A DNA stretch of 53,509 nucleotides from Sperchopsis tessellata (Eukaryota > Arthropoda > Insecta > Coleoptera > Hydrophilidae), in contig JAWQRN010000016.1 in NCBI GenBank assembly GCA_033557685.1, positions 1-53,509 of the forward strand. The letters are read 5' to 3'. A program made the translations under genes and the position numbers. The notes below the pieces were generated by a model. That model worked only from the letters and a program-made list of their open reading frames with translations. It did no database searches and was not told where the DNA came from. Positions 25,601-35,600 of this stretch are shown in pieces. How positions within the stretch are numbered: the stretch's first letter is position 1; every line of letters starts with the position of its first letter.

Positions 25601-27668
25601 ATGTATACCACTATATCTTTAAGTTGCGCATTATACATTTCACGTCAGAAACAGAAATAACTTTATAGTCTACAAAGAATTAATATAATTCAAAAACAGA
25701 ACATAATTGCTCAGTTACTTCGTAGGTGTTTTTATTATTAAATTTTTATTATATAACTAAAATATTGAGACAATTTGGAAAAATTGGCAGGTTGCAATGT
25801 ATTAAAAAGAATAACAAGGTTTTGTTCATAATTTTGTTATTGTAAAATATGCTTTCATCAATTCATCAAGCAGAATATTTTAACGTAATATTTTTCACCA
25901 AAAATTATTTCTAAAAGCTTTGATTTTTCTACGTAATTTTTTTTAAATATTAAAAATCAATTACTGTGACTATAGAAATGGACATAATATTTTGAATGTA
26001 ACCCTGTGGTGTCAAAGTCATGACGAGAGCGTTCGTATTTGTCCAATAAATTGACAGAAGAAAATGAGGTTATATCATTATATCAACCAAATACATTAAT
26101 AAAGAAAATAGTTTTCAATTTTCAATCGTTTGGAGGATCTCTCTAGCTGACTTCTTACTTTCAACACTCAATATTAACCATCTGAATAAAACCACACTGC
26201 CCTAGTGCCCAGGCCTATATAAGAATGGTTTAGTGAAGTCCAGTTGAATGTGTTAATGTCATGCACTGAAGTAATATTCATCTTGAAAATGTCCCTTGCA
26301 AAAGAGGGCGTACTTTTTAGAGATTCTACATGATTTTCACTAGGAAACACCTTTTGTCCTATTTTTCTTAAAGTAGTAGTAGTTTTAAGAGTCGAAATCC
26401 ATACATATGCATTATATCTATTCTCAAGTTCTCTTTCCTTTGATTCATAGAAACACAAATAAATACAGGTAACAATAGATGACAAATAAATACAAACTAA
26501 TCATAATGGCTCCTTATATTAGCAACAATAGAACAAAATTTATGACATTTCACAATAACTCTCTCACTATAATATAATTTGGTCAGAATTTCATACTAGC
26601 ATGTGAGGTATGTGATTAAAAAAATACAAAATATAGATGGAACACTACAGAGCATCTAGCAAATTTCTGACGTTATCGAAAAAGCCCATGTTCACATTTG
26701 AAATGTCATAACAATAAATTAAACGCCTTAATAAAAATAATAACAAAAACACTTACCCAGTGACCACACATCCACTTTCCCATCGTACTGACCCTCGTCC
26801 ATAGCCAAGATAACTTCAGGCGCCATCCAATAAGGAGTCCCAACAAAAGAGTTAGCAGGACATCTGATGGATGCACTTCCAAAGTCAGCAAGCTTAACAG
26901 TACCATTTTCTGTAAGCAATATGTTACCCGCCTTAACATCCCTATGTATTCTTCCAAGACTATGAAGATAACTCATTCCTTGCAAAACTCCATCACAGAT
27001 GGCTGCTATCTCATCTTCCTTCAATGGTCTCTTGTGAACCTCAATAATATCAGACGCAGACCCCAAACAATACTCCATAACAAGCCATGCTGTGTTGTCT
27101 CTCAAATAGCACCCTTTGTACTCTATTGTGTTTGGATGATTCAGTTGCTTCAGAAATCTGAAAATCAAAATAAATTGTGCAGAATACACTTTACATTTTT
27201 TAAACACTGATTGTATTGCTTGTATTGTCAGTTTTATTTGAGGTTGATACAACGTAATATAACAAATTTAAAAAATTACATGTTTTGTGAAATATAAAAT
27301 TGCGTCGACAAATTGTATTTTATTATGATTTTGAACAAGCACAGTATTTGTAATATCTCTTAGATAAATCTTTGAATTGACTATTAATTATAGTGTAAAA
27401 ACAACAATACTGATTTTCTAATGTTTTGAACTTACCTAATTTCTTTAAGAATGTCCTGCCATTTTTCCATACTCTGTTTCCCCAAGTAGGACATCTTCTT
27501 GATGGCAACAATCTCCTTAGTGGGCACGCATCTAGCGTAATATACTGCCCCGAAACTGCCATGACCGATTTCTCGTAGATCCTCAAATATTTTCTCAGGA
27601 TCTTGTTTATAGAACAGGTCGGCTATCTCGGGGTCCTTCAGGCTGCCTGGCCTGGGCACAGGAGCCAT
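13517..27668 (-). CDS. Tao: Tao: serine/threonine kinase of the Ste20/TAO family, 12 coding exons, 892 aa
   Basis: TAO kinases phosphorylate Hippo/MST and MAP2K kinases and affect microtubules; they act in the cytoplasm. Coding exons, 5' to 3' on the minus strand: 27668-27436, 27157-26757, 25536-25382, 24411-24219, 24050-23913, 23716-23188, 23110-22960, 17490-17368, 17286-16933, 14810-14652, 14586-14468, 13640-13517. All junctions are GT-AG and phases match throughout (2679 nt with stop). The kinase domain covers about residues 28-281: Gly loop 35-40 (GHGSFG), Lys57, HRD 149-151, DFG 169-171, activation-loop Ser181 in ANSFVGTPYW, APE 190-192. A Ser-rich linker (about 328-390) leads into a long charged coiled coil (about 395-850). 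The protein ends in a short Ser-rich tail (SMLSLAHSNSS...). The start Met sits in MAPVPRPGSLKDPEIADLF, the usual TAO N-terminus. Alternative exons are not excluded, because some family members are about 1000 aa. Order, motifs and tail all fit Tao. Confidence 0.95.
14940..16520. repeat. Unclassified repeat-like block in Tao intron 9 with two internal tandem duplications
   Basis: The block is richer in GC than the rest of the intron. Two units of about 108 bp (15414-15521 and 15522-15629) share CTTCATTTTTGGGACCT and CAGGCTTAGCAGA. Two units of about 65 bp (15893-15957 and 15958-16023) share TTCTCAATTGTCATT. The composition, and TGTAACAGCCGGCGAG near 15838, suggest an LTR or its decayed remains, but I found no coding sequence or clear ends. 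Confidence 0.4.
16933..17286 (-). CDS. Tao: Tao exon 9: conserved QQPKSLK segment of the C-terminal coiled coil
   Basis: The exon encodes residues 642-759. It contains ALEIKQQPKSLKQKE, KTQILQSTPKEDQKGVI, KLKEEQRRKLALLGDQYE and LRLDESQE, all characteristic of the TAO C-terminal region. Both ends are in phase 0. The smaller exons 17490-17368, 14810-14652 and 14586-14468 flank it and carry the remaining coiled coil, including ERVSVRRALLEQK. Confidence 0.93.
18365..19170 (+). pseudogene. Mariner/IS630-type transposase, decayed
   Basis: The N-terminal helix-turn-helix region begins LTVTHRIEVLFLIGCRNMTR. The first catalytic Asp is in MMDEAKFCLNG (about 18712). The frame then gives NPHWLVEAHTQHRKKLNV, IVGPFFFGGTFTGARYLQLL and the second Asp in IWFQQDGAPSHYA. 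After a stop and frameshift, GPIEWHA and LTLLNYVLWGYLKS mark the region of the third acidic residue. Spacing is close to 40 residues, in the mariner DD(34-41)D range. At least four stops or shifts. Confidence 0.82.
19178..19619 (+). repeat. Direct repeats of about 78 bp within the composite element
   Basis: Units at 19178-19256 and 19541-19619 share GGTTTGCTTGATATTTG, ATATTAAAATTACA and CAAGGAAGCAACAAATTCTT. A related copy occurs in reverse orientation at 52227-52300. The 285 bp between the units contain no coding sequence. The first unit truncates the transposase 3' end. Confidence 0.7.
19800..20520 (-). mobile_element. RTE-like retrotransposon 3' relic, nested in the composite element
   Basis: On the minus strand, across frames: AKNIGLEINTTKT, VNQFMCLGVELN, EVEIRRRITIAFKAYWALS, MRIYKTITRPIVSYGST and WVMTKNKEHAQ. 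These are the RT C-terminal (thumb and linker) signatures of RTE-like elements. The 3' end near 19800 reads toward a (GAA)n-like tail. It is 5'-truncated and non-functional. Confidence 0.75.
20885..22515 (+). mobile_element. Jockey-like reverse transcriptase relic in Tao intron 7
   Basis: Successive frames show SFPEVWKQSRIILIHKTGDV, VKNYRSIAILSNFAKVFEE, DAIYTNFAMAFGRVGHC, TATSGVPQGSILGPLLF, then after a shift at about 21515 LFADDLKLFAS, and LDILAQWCKVNCLQLNIGKC. The tail fragment gives LYKLEYCSIIWSP. It ends with AATTAAATAAATAAATA, a typical LINE 3' tail. It is 5'-truncated and broken by frameshifts, but the FADD box is still readable. Confidence 0.85.
23188..23716 (-). CDS. Tao: Tao exon 6: start of the C-terminal coiled coil
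   Basis: The exon begins with an Arg/Ser stretch and a short Ala run (HAAAAA), then FATIRTTSIVTKQ, which matches the conserved TAO segment before the coiled coil. The rest is Glu/Lys/Gln-rich heptad sequence (EQMSGYKRMRREHQ and onward). The next exon (23110-22960) continues it in frame with EYLELEIRKFRRKRLL. Confidence 0.93.
26245..26306 (+). repeat. Partial family A copy in Tao intron 2
   Basis: ATCTTGAAAATGTCCCTTGC followed by AAAAGAGG matches the copy at 48915-49043, including part of its left flank (TGAAGTAA). The right half of the family consensus is missing. Confidence 0.6.
26757..27157 (-). CDS. Tao: Tao exon 2: catalytic core of the kinase
   Basis: The exon encodes residues 78-212. 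It carries the catalytic loop (IHRDVKAGNILL), the DFG motif, the activation segment with the Ste20-family signature GTPYWMAPEV, and the start of the F helix (DVWSLG). All catalytic residues are intact. Acceptor TTTTCAG and donor GTAAGT are both canonical. It joins exon 3 in phase 1 through a Gly codon to give SLGITCIELAERKPP, a TAO hallmark. Confidence 0.95.
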
Positions 27669-27701
27669 GATTATCTACCCGTCTGTTAGAATACCATCTC
27701 A
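27436..27701 (-). CDS. Tao: Tao first coding exon with start codon and 33 nt of 5' UTR
   Basis: The start codon is at 27668-27666. A polypyrimidine-AG acceptor (CTTTTAG) lies just upstream at about 27702, so the 5' UTR continues in at least one separate non-coding exon further right. The exon encodes residues 1-78, including the glycine-rich loop and the ATP-binding Lys57 in VAIKK. It ends in phase 2 at a GTAAGT donor, splitting an Arg codon. Confidence 0.9.
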
Positions 27702-28099
27702 CTAAAAGAAAAAAACAACATGAAATATATTACCAGATGTATAACATTTTGCAATATTCATATAGCGGCATTCTTCGTAAATCTTTCCCATTTTCAAATA
27801 AATACATGCAGTTAAATATTAAATTATTTACAGTATCTTTATATTTGTCAGTCGTACATTTTACAATTTACATCATTTTTCATTACGCTAATTTGAAATT
27901 GATAACATGCAAATTTTAAAATGCATCAGCTGAAGGCAACATGTACAAAACTACGTATTTGCAAATTAGTCATGAGTATTATATTTATGATAACTAATCT
28001 TAGGCAAGGCGAAGAGCTACAGTTCATGTTTGTTTGATGTTGCTGTCAACTGAGTGAGAACTATTTATATATTATAAAAATGTTCATCTTCACTTACTT

Positions 28100-29545
28100 G
28101 TGAAGCAGTGGATACAGTATTACATAGTGTTAAAAGTAATACCAAGTCGACAAGTAACCTAGCACCCAATATCTCTACCAAACACTACAGCTTTAAAAAG
28201 GCAAACACATCGTTACTATACAGTCTATTGTATGAAACTGATTGGAGCATCATAAAGTACTTTGAAAGTGTAAATGAGGTTTACTCCCAGTTCTACTCTA
28301 ATGTATATACCACACTTGACACATGTGTACCCAAGACCAGCTACTCAAAGAGTGGTTTTCTTCCTTGGTTCAAAAGTAGCATTAAAACTGATATAAGAGC
28401 AAAGTCCAGATTTTTAAAATTAAGCAAAGCAAATCCATACAGCGCTTACTATTCAGCCGAATATACACGTCTTAGACGTAAAATAAAACTGAACTAAGAA
28501 CTCCTTGGGAGATTGTAGAAAACTTCGCTGAATTTTTTAAAAGTATCTTCACAGTGAACCCTGATAAAACTACTAGTGCTCAAACTTCAATCTATGACTC
28601 TAATATTCTTTGCTTAAACTCTGTCTCTAAAGACTGTATAATAAAATTACTAAACAAAACAAACCCATCATTTTCAGTTGGCCCAGACTTTATCCCTGGA
28701 TTTATTCTTAAGGATTGCCATCATATTCTAGCAACACACTTGGAAATTCTATTCAACCTGTCAAAAACTATTGACCGATAGCCATTCCGTCTAATTTTGC
28801 CAAAGTTTTTGAGTCCTATCTTTACAATGCTATTAATTCACAAGTACAAAGACAGATATCTATTCATCAGCATGGTTTCATGCAACAGAGATCCACTGCT
28901 AGTATAATATGTTCATTCACTCAATTCTTAACTTCAACAGATGACCAACAAGGTCAAGTTGATGTCATATACACTAACTTTGCTAAGGCATTTGATCGTA
29001 TAGATCACAATGTCATCATCCGTAAACTTAAGAACTTTGGACACTCATCCGATTCTTTCATGGCTCTGGTGTTCCTCAAGGCTCAAACCTTGGACCCCTT
29101 CTGTTTTTGTTATTTATCGATGACGTCACACTCTCCTTGCAAAACCATAAACTTTTCTTTACTGATAATTTACAGATATATGGTCAAATACATACGCTCC
29201 AAGATAGCAGATCTCTACAGGATGATCTCATCCGGCTAACAACTTGTGGGACAAAAAAATTGCATCTTAATACTGACAAATGCAAAGTTGTAAGCTACAG
29301 TCGAAAATCAAACCCCATAAACTTCCAGTGTAGTATATCCAGCTGTCCGCTAAGTCGCTGTGACAGCACCACTGATCTTGGCATTAAATATGATAGTGGC
29401 CTAACCTTCAACTCCCATAAGACTGAAATTACATCCTCAGCACATCGTATGCTTGGATTTATTATTACATCTAGTCAAAACTTCTCTGACCTCACTGTAA
29501 TTACCACACTTACAAGACAAAAACACAAACTGATTGAAAATTAAC
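28100..29545 (+). mobile_element. Jockey-like retrotransposon relic upstream of Tao
   Basis: The first part (28108-28497) matches the segment between endonuclease and RT: SKSGFLPWFKSSIKTDIRAK, then YYSAEYTRLRRKIKLN. RT parts follow: CLNSVSKDCIIKLLNKTNP and VGPDFIPGFILKDC, then VIYTNFAKAFDRIDHNVI and LFIDDVTL. The catalytic box has decayed to FTDNLQIYGQI. The next ORF gives KLHLNTDKCKVVSYSRK. Deletions and stops split it into at least four frames. Confidence 0.85.
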
Positions 29546-30082
29546 GCTTGACTTGAAAATATTTGACATGATGCGCTCAAGTCAATAGTGGTCAGTTGCT
29601 AAAAAAGTAACTTCTAATAAACATATTTCCAGAAATGATTTCTACTTGAGGTAGAACTTTCCACAAGCAGGTTTTTATAGAAAAAATTTAAAAAAACAGT
29701 GTTAATATTTATGCTCTAATAGCACTGTTAATTCACGGTTTTATATGATGATCAAAAACCTTTACAGTCTTCTGGAAGGAATGTTGAACTACAGTAAACA
29801 TGTATTGTAGATGTTTGAAACCATTTGCATGTTAAGGAACCTCAATAATTCCTAGCCGTACAACAAAATATGGGTAGTTTTTATTAAATATTTTTTCTTG
29901 TATATGTTGCAAAATAATTTTAGAATTCATTTAAAGTACACACTGTCAGGAATTATTAATTTTTATATAACATAAAATAAACAATTGATGAGATTATTTA
30001 AGTACATTTCATTGAAAATGTAATATTATAGATTAGAATATAGCTTTATCTTCAGGTTTTCCAAATTAATAATTATTTCTTG

Positions 30083-30210
30083 ACTAGCACTTGTGAGAGC
30101 TACATGTTATTCTATTATTAACACTTTTTAGAGCCGGTCGGCACCTACAACTACCACTTTTCAGAGCTACATGGCAATATTTAATTAGCACTTTTAAGAG
30201 CTACATGTCT
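30083..30210 (+). repeat. Short tandem array of about 33-bp units, merging into a family A-like end
   Basis: Four spaced units contain variants of AGCACTTTTAAGAGCTACATG (near 30085, 30118, 30152 and 30185). They are followed directly by GTCCCCTGCAACAGTGGACA and AAACGTTGGCA at 30208-30245, the start of a family A core. Unit identity is imperfect. Confidence 0.65.
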
Positions 30211-30250
30211 TGATAACGTCCCCTGCAACAGTGGACAAAACGTTGGCAAA
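30205..30250 (+). repeat. Family A-like core, divergent copy
   Basis: CTTGATAACGTCCCCTGC then AACAGTGGACAAAACGTTGG. This copy keeps a GTCC/GGAC pair either side of an 11-nt loop and has TTGATAA where other copies have TTGAAAA. Its right flank differs from the other copies. Confidence 0.6.
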
Positions 30251-31364
30251 AAACAAAGCCAACTCACGGTTATCTCTCGCAAAACCTGAAGATATTTACT
30301 GTGGCCGTGGAAGTCTACGTACTAAATTAGAATATAGCTTGTTACATTCAATTTGATTTAAATTTATTTATAAAAAGGAGCTTTTCTTGGAATCTCACTG
30401 TTCTAAGGAAAATGCATTATAAAACATCAATAATGAAAAGGATTTGTGAAGAAAGCTAATTTTGAAAGACTTGTATAATATGGCCTAAATAAAGAAAATC
30501 AAAATTAAATTTGAACTACTCTATTACAAATACATAATTCACTATACCTATGTTGGACTGTATTTTATGTGGAAATAAATAATCCATACATAAATAATCT
30601 TTTTACATAAAACTCAAATCTGCATATATTTGTAATTCTACTTCTTAGCATCCTTTAATTTTCTTGTCTTTTTTATATTTTCATTACTTAAATACTGACT
30701 AATAAATTTTAACACTAGTTAGACAACGTTACTATCGCATATTTAATTTACATTCACAGTCAAATGAAATACGTTAATTACTTATATATATCGCTTGTTA
30801 GTATATATAAATTATACTGTAATCAAAAAAATTAAACTAGATTGATTGAATGAAATGCTATTTATAAACTTAAAATACAAACAAAACAATTCCAGGTCAT
30901 CAATAAATTATTCAATAGGTACCTTATGTATACAAATAAGATACTGCTGTATAATTTAAATTCATCAATGAGACTAACTGTATCTCATAATATTCTAATA
31001 CATTTAAATTTTTAAGTAGTATTCGTACCCTCTGTTACACAAACTATATCCGAAGCTGTCAGAATCACTAACGATAAAGAAATGCCGTTAGGGAATTTTC
31101 AAGTCATATAACAAATAATTGAATTTAAATATGGAAATTAGGTTTATGTTTAAAATTTCATCACAAATATGCACAAAATATTGAATATATAGATAATATA
31201 CACAAAATTTTAAATTATGGTAAAATGGAAAGGAAATTTCTTGCTAGGTACCAAGATAGCAGTAATTTCGTGACAGGGTGACGAATGAATACGATATCAT
31301 AAAATTAAAACCCAAATCCCGATTGTTTACACTTGAGGCATTGAATATAATTGTAAAAACTTAC

Positions 31365-31600
31365 AAAATAGACTATACCAAAGCAAAATGGCGTTTCGTC
31401 CAAAATAACATCACGACCAATTCCTTCACATTTCTATCACTCACATAATTTATTTACACTTGAAATGGAAATTACACAATCCTCCCGCACCCTAAGCGCC
31501 TCACTTTCGAAACAAAACCGAATTTGAACTCGAAACAAACCAGCAAACTCACTTGCTATAGGTTAAAATATCAAAATGTCAACTTATTCTACAATTTATT
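31365..31600 (-). promoter_or_regulatory. Candidate Tao non-coding first exon and promoter
   Basis: The Tao coding exon begins with an acceptor, so a non-coding exon must lie to its right. This block is richer in GC than its surroundings. On the minus strand it reads ACGAAACGCCATTTTG, a GCCATTTT motif common near animal start sites, and about 25 nt later reaches a GTAAGTTTTT donor at about 31364-31359. The exact start site is not visible. This is inference from position and composition. Confidence 0.3.
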
Positions 31601-32542
31601 AACCTCAAAAATCGACTCGGTCGATAATGAATCGAATTCAAGATCATCTAATTGAATTTGCTGTATCTGCTTGTTTCGGTTCTTGGCGACCGTCGTCAGG
31701 AATACGGGTGCATCATTTGGAAATTAAGTTCGCTAGCAGAAAAAATAGCTCGAAATGTCAAATGATATTGCTAAAAACCGCACCCTCGAGTTGTGATAAC
31801 AGTGTCGGTTATGCAGGAACCTGTCTATATTGCGCCAGACATCTAGGGGTGGCAGGTTTCAATCATGATTGCAGGCCCGTGTTGGGTATATTATGGCCCA
31901 TCGTTGGGTTGTAACCCTTTGAATTAGAAACAGGTTTTCCAACATATAATCCCGAAAAAAATCTATCTTATTTCCCAATTGTGTAGTCAATCACCTATGA
32001 ATGCATCCCTACCATCATAAAAATACAATTGTGACTATTTTGAGTACATCATGCAATACGTTGTTAAATACAACCGAAATATGGAAAATGATTTATAGAC
32101 TCTTTCACCCTCTGTTTTCTTAAAACGTGTTTTATTTGATATAATCCTGCCCTGCCCTTTAGAAGGGGGATATATTGTGAAGACATTCATGAAGATCTTT
32201 ACGCGGGTTTTTGCATTTTTTAAACTGTAATTGATATCTTTGAATTTCTTAAAACTATTCCAAAATAATTATATAAAATTAGATACGAATATATGTTTAA
32301 ATGCAATATTTTTCTTTACAAATTCCTGTCATTTGTTAGTCACTGTTTTCCACCCTTGGGATTAACAATAGATGTTTTGATTTTTAAAACCATGGCAACA
32401 AAATTGATTAACTTACCATTTTATATTAACACTATGGCTTCATGTTTGCTTAATTTGCACAAAGCCCACTAGAAAATTTATTTTTTAGTAGGAAGTGCAC
32501 AAATATTTTTTAAAACACTTTTTTTATACACTCATTAAAATT

Positions 32543-32635
32543 ATGAAGAAATATTTTGTTTCGTTGTGTCTTTTCTTACACTTACTTGATAGAATATGTG
32601 GAAAATATATGGAAGGTGAATTGCATACCACAGAG
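32543..32635 (+). CDS. TMEM145: TMEM145-like exon 1: signal peptide
   Basis: The exon begins MKKYFVSLCLFLHLL, a short basic start followed by a hydrophobic core, then DRICGKYMEGELHT. An in-frame GTAAG donor follows after 31 codons. The start is chosen because it gives a signal peptide expected for this class and joins in phase 0 to exon 2. Confidence 0.85.
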
Positions 32636-35600
32636 GTAAGTTTATTTTTTAATAATTAACCAAACTAGTACAATTTAATAATAATTACGGCAATTAATTG
32701 TTCATAATTATACATAATAATTGACAACTTATAGAGTAATTGGTTCAAAACTTGATGTTTCAATCTTGTTATCCCTTATAAATAAGCGTTATTGCTCTAT
32801 TTGTGCTTAATATTTAAATTTTAGTATGAATCAAAAATATAAATTTATATTTGTATATTAAAATTAATAAATAATAAATGCTCTATAGGTAGATATTTAT
32901 ATTTATGTTTGGAAAAACAAAATGTGACCAGATCTATATGCATGGTAAGGATGAGTTTGTGAATAACATACTATGGATATTGACTGAACGACGGAATTAA
33001 ATGCATGCATACTTGTGTGTCTGAGGTGGCCCTGATGTAGTTTCTCCAATTGTTATACATATAATAAAGTCCATCTAAAGTGAATGATTTATGTTGGGAG
33101 TTGAGCTCTTTTATTGATCAAGTAAAGTGAGATATCTCCAAAAAATCTAGTCTAGTGATCTAGACAATCGCAGAGCAAATTTAACGTTAAATGTAGAATT
33201 ATACAAGTATGAAGAAAAAAGGATCTGTGCTAAAAGATAACAACGAATAACTAGAGAGGCAATAATAGGGTCTACAGTAAAAAGGAGATAAAGAATATAA
33301 TGCTGGAATTGGAAGTGAAAGGGATCAAAAGAAATATGAAAATAAATAAATAGAGGATACGCAAAGATGTAAATATTCAGGTTATGTGGTGGCTATTTGT
33401 ATGAAGGATAGTTGAAGTGAGAAATTCAATATATTTTTGGATAAATATAGTTTCTCTAGATGTAAATAATAAAGGTGCTTCTTGGTAGAAAACGTGAAAA
33501 GGCTCTAAAAATTGGCGAAGTTTTGTACATTGTTGGCTGGGACATCTCACCATATAATTTGTTTGTTTGTTTATTTAACGTCAGGCTATTTCTGTTAATA
33601 TAGCCAATCTCCAGTGCCAGGGATTAAGCTACCACACCTGGAAATTTTGCCACAACCAATGTACCAACTGGAATTGGGTTCTTTTACATGCACGTGGTTT
33701 TTATTTACCTACAATACACCGGACCCACAGTTTTACGCCCCTACCAGAAAACGAACACCACTAAGACTTCTCCCTAATCACAAAAAGCTGGCCGCCTGTG
33801 GATATCGAACTTGAGATCCCTCACTTAATTGCCTAGTACTGAGCTAACAAGACGGCTACCATATTATTTCTTGCAACAATGGATCAAATGGCAGCACTTT
33901 TAAAAGCCTCTACACTGTTTCCACCCAGAAACACCTTCCTTATAGATAAGAACAAATCTTCTGTGAATAAATTAAATTATCGCTATTTTATTAATTTTTG
34001 TTATTTGTAGAACTGGGCATTTCTGGCAAGATTTTGTTTCCTATCAGAAGAAGGGCAATTTGAATATCATTTTGAATATAACGATGATCAAGGAGAACCA
34101 AACTTATTGTTATACTATGATGCAGAAGACCAATGGCCAGCTGTGTATAAAACAAATAAGGTATTAACGTAACAACTTATTGATTTTTGCAAGTCGTTCA
34201 ATACTTCTTTAATTAAAGATTTTGCATACACATTTACATATATTTTTAAACCTCTTTCTAAATACCTAATGTTTTGAGTAAACATTGCTTGTAATTAAAA
34301 CATTCTCATCAAAATATGATTAACATATATCACTTTTATGAATGTTATTTCTGGGTGGAGACCGTCTAGAGGCTCTGATAAGTGCTGACATTTCGTCCAC
34401 TGCTGCAAGAGATGACACGTCGGCACTTATCAGAACCTCTATACGGTTTCCACTCGGAAACAACATTCATACAGATAATAACCGTGTAAATCTATTATAT
34501 TTAATATATCACTTTTCTTTATTCAAACATATTAGGCTATAAGAAAGATAGTAAATATTTCTCAAATAATAATAATTTACCACAGAAAACATTTATTTTA
34601 TGAATATAAAAACACATCACAGAGTGAACCATTTGCTCATCAGCTCACTCAGTATAAGCGGCTCACTTTATTAGCCTGCAAACTATCATATCTATAAACA
34701 AGTCCACTTATTTCTGATCTAGGGATCATTTCTTAAACAGCTATAGGTTTTTCCTTTGACCACTGCTGTTGCCACTATTTTTATGGACGCAACATTATCG
34801 GCCTCCGATATATAACCCAAATACTAGTTCCGTTATGTGGATTACATCTTTGTTTATCGTAATCACACCCATACTATTGTCACAAATTTTTTTACTTAAT
34901 TCGCTCGTACATCAAGTTTTCAAGTTGTGTAGCACAATTTTACTTTCCATACAATCACCGATGCGCGTTAATCAACTGGATACTTCCATGGTGAAAGCAA
35001 TAGCCTTTCTAAAATTTGTCAAGGACTCCACAGACAAAATTGACCCCATTCTAAAAAAACTTGACGTCAAAACTGTCTTCTCTTGAATTCAAAAAGTATC
35101 TCAAGTTGTCTCTTCTGCAAAAGAAGTCATCCTGCTATAATGTGAAGGAGTTTATCAGGTCTCTTGTTCCGGTAGTAATGTGTATGTCAGAGAAACCAAA
35201 CAATAATAATAGGAACTTGCTTGGAGGAAGTTTCTTTCCTCTTACTCTTGATAATAACCATCCAAATGGAACTGCGCCATGCTAGTGTGCAGCCTCTAGT
35301 CCCTCGCTAAACATGATCCGGCTGAGTCCAATTTAGTATGCATCCCTGACTTTTGCCCATCACAATTTAGACAAGTAGTTACGGTACTTGGGTTACAATA
35401 AACAATACACATTTTTTGCAAAATTTCACTTTAAATATATTTTTCATAAAAATTTGTAATATAAAATGTATTCTAAGATGTAAATTTAATACTTGCGGGA
35501 GATAGTTAAGTTGGGTTAGTTCTATTTGAGCAATGTAATAATTACAATCAAGTTAAATTTTCTTTTCAGACATGTCATGAAAGAGAAGCGGTATTACACA

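Larger units (their letters stand above)
29546..31364. other. Intergenic or Tao 5' intron sequence
   Basis: AT-rich, mostly featureless apart from the tandem array and family A-like core described separately. If the Tao first exon lies at about 31365-31600, this is intron. Confidence 0.4.

Noticed and set aside
26174..26485. 103-codon minus-strand open frame in Tao intron 2
   Set aside because: It includes part of repeat family A and has no protein-like similarity. Not in phase with Tao exons.
31627..31914. 95-codon plus-strand open frame in the GC-richer block
   Set aside because: No recognisable domain, no splice context. It is best explained by higher GC and fewer stops.
33130..33450. 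Possible RTE C-terminus in TMEM145 intron 1
   Set aside because: Only scattered residues resemble RTE signatures, and frames are too broken to call.
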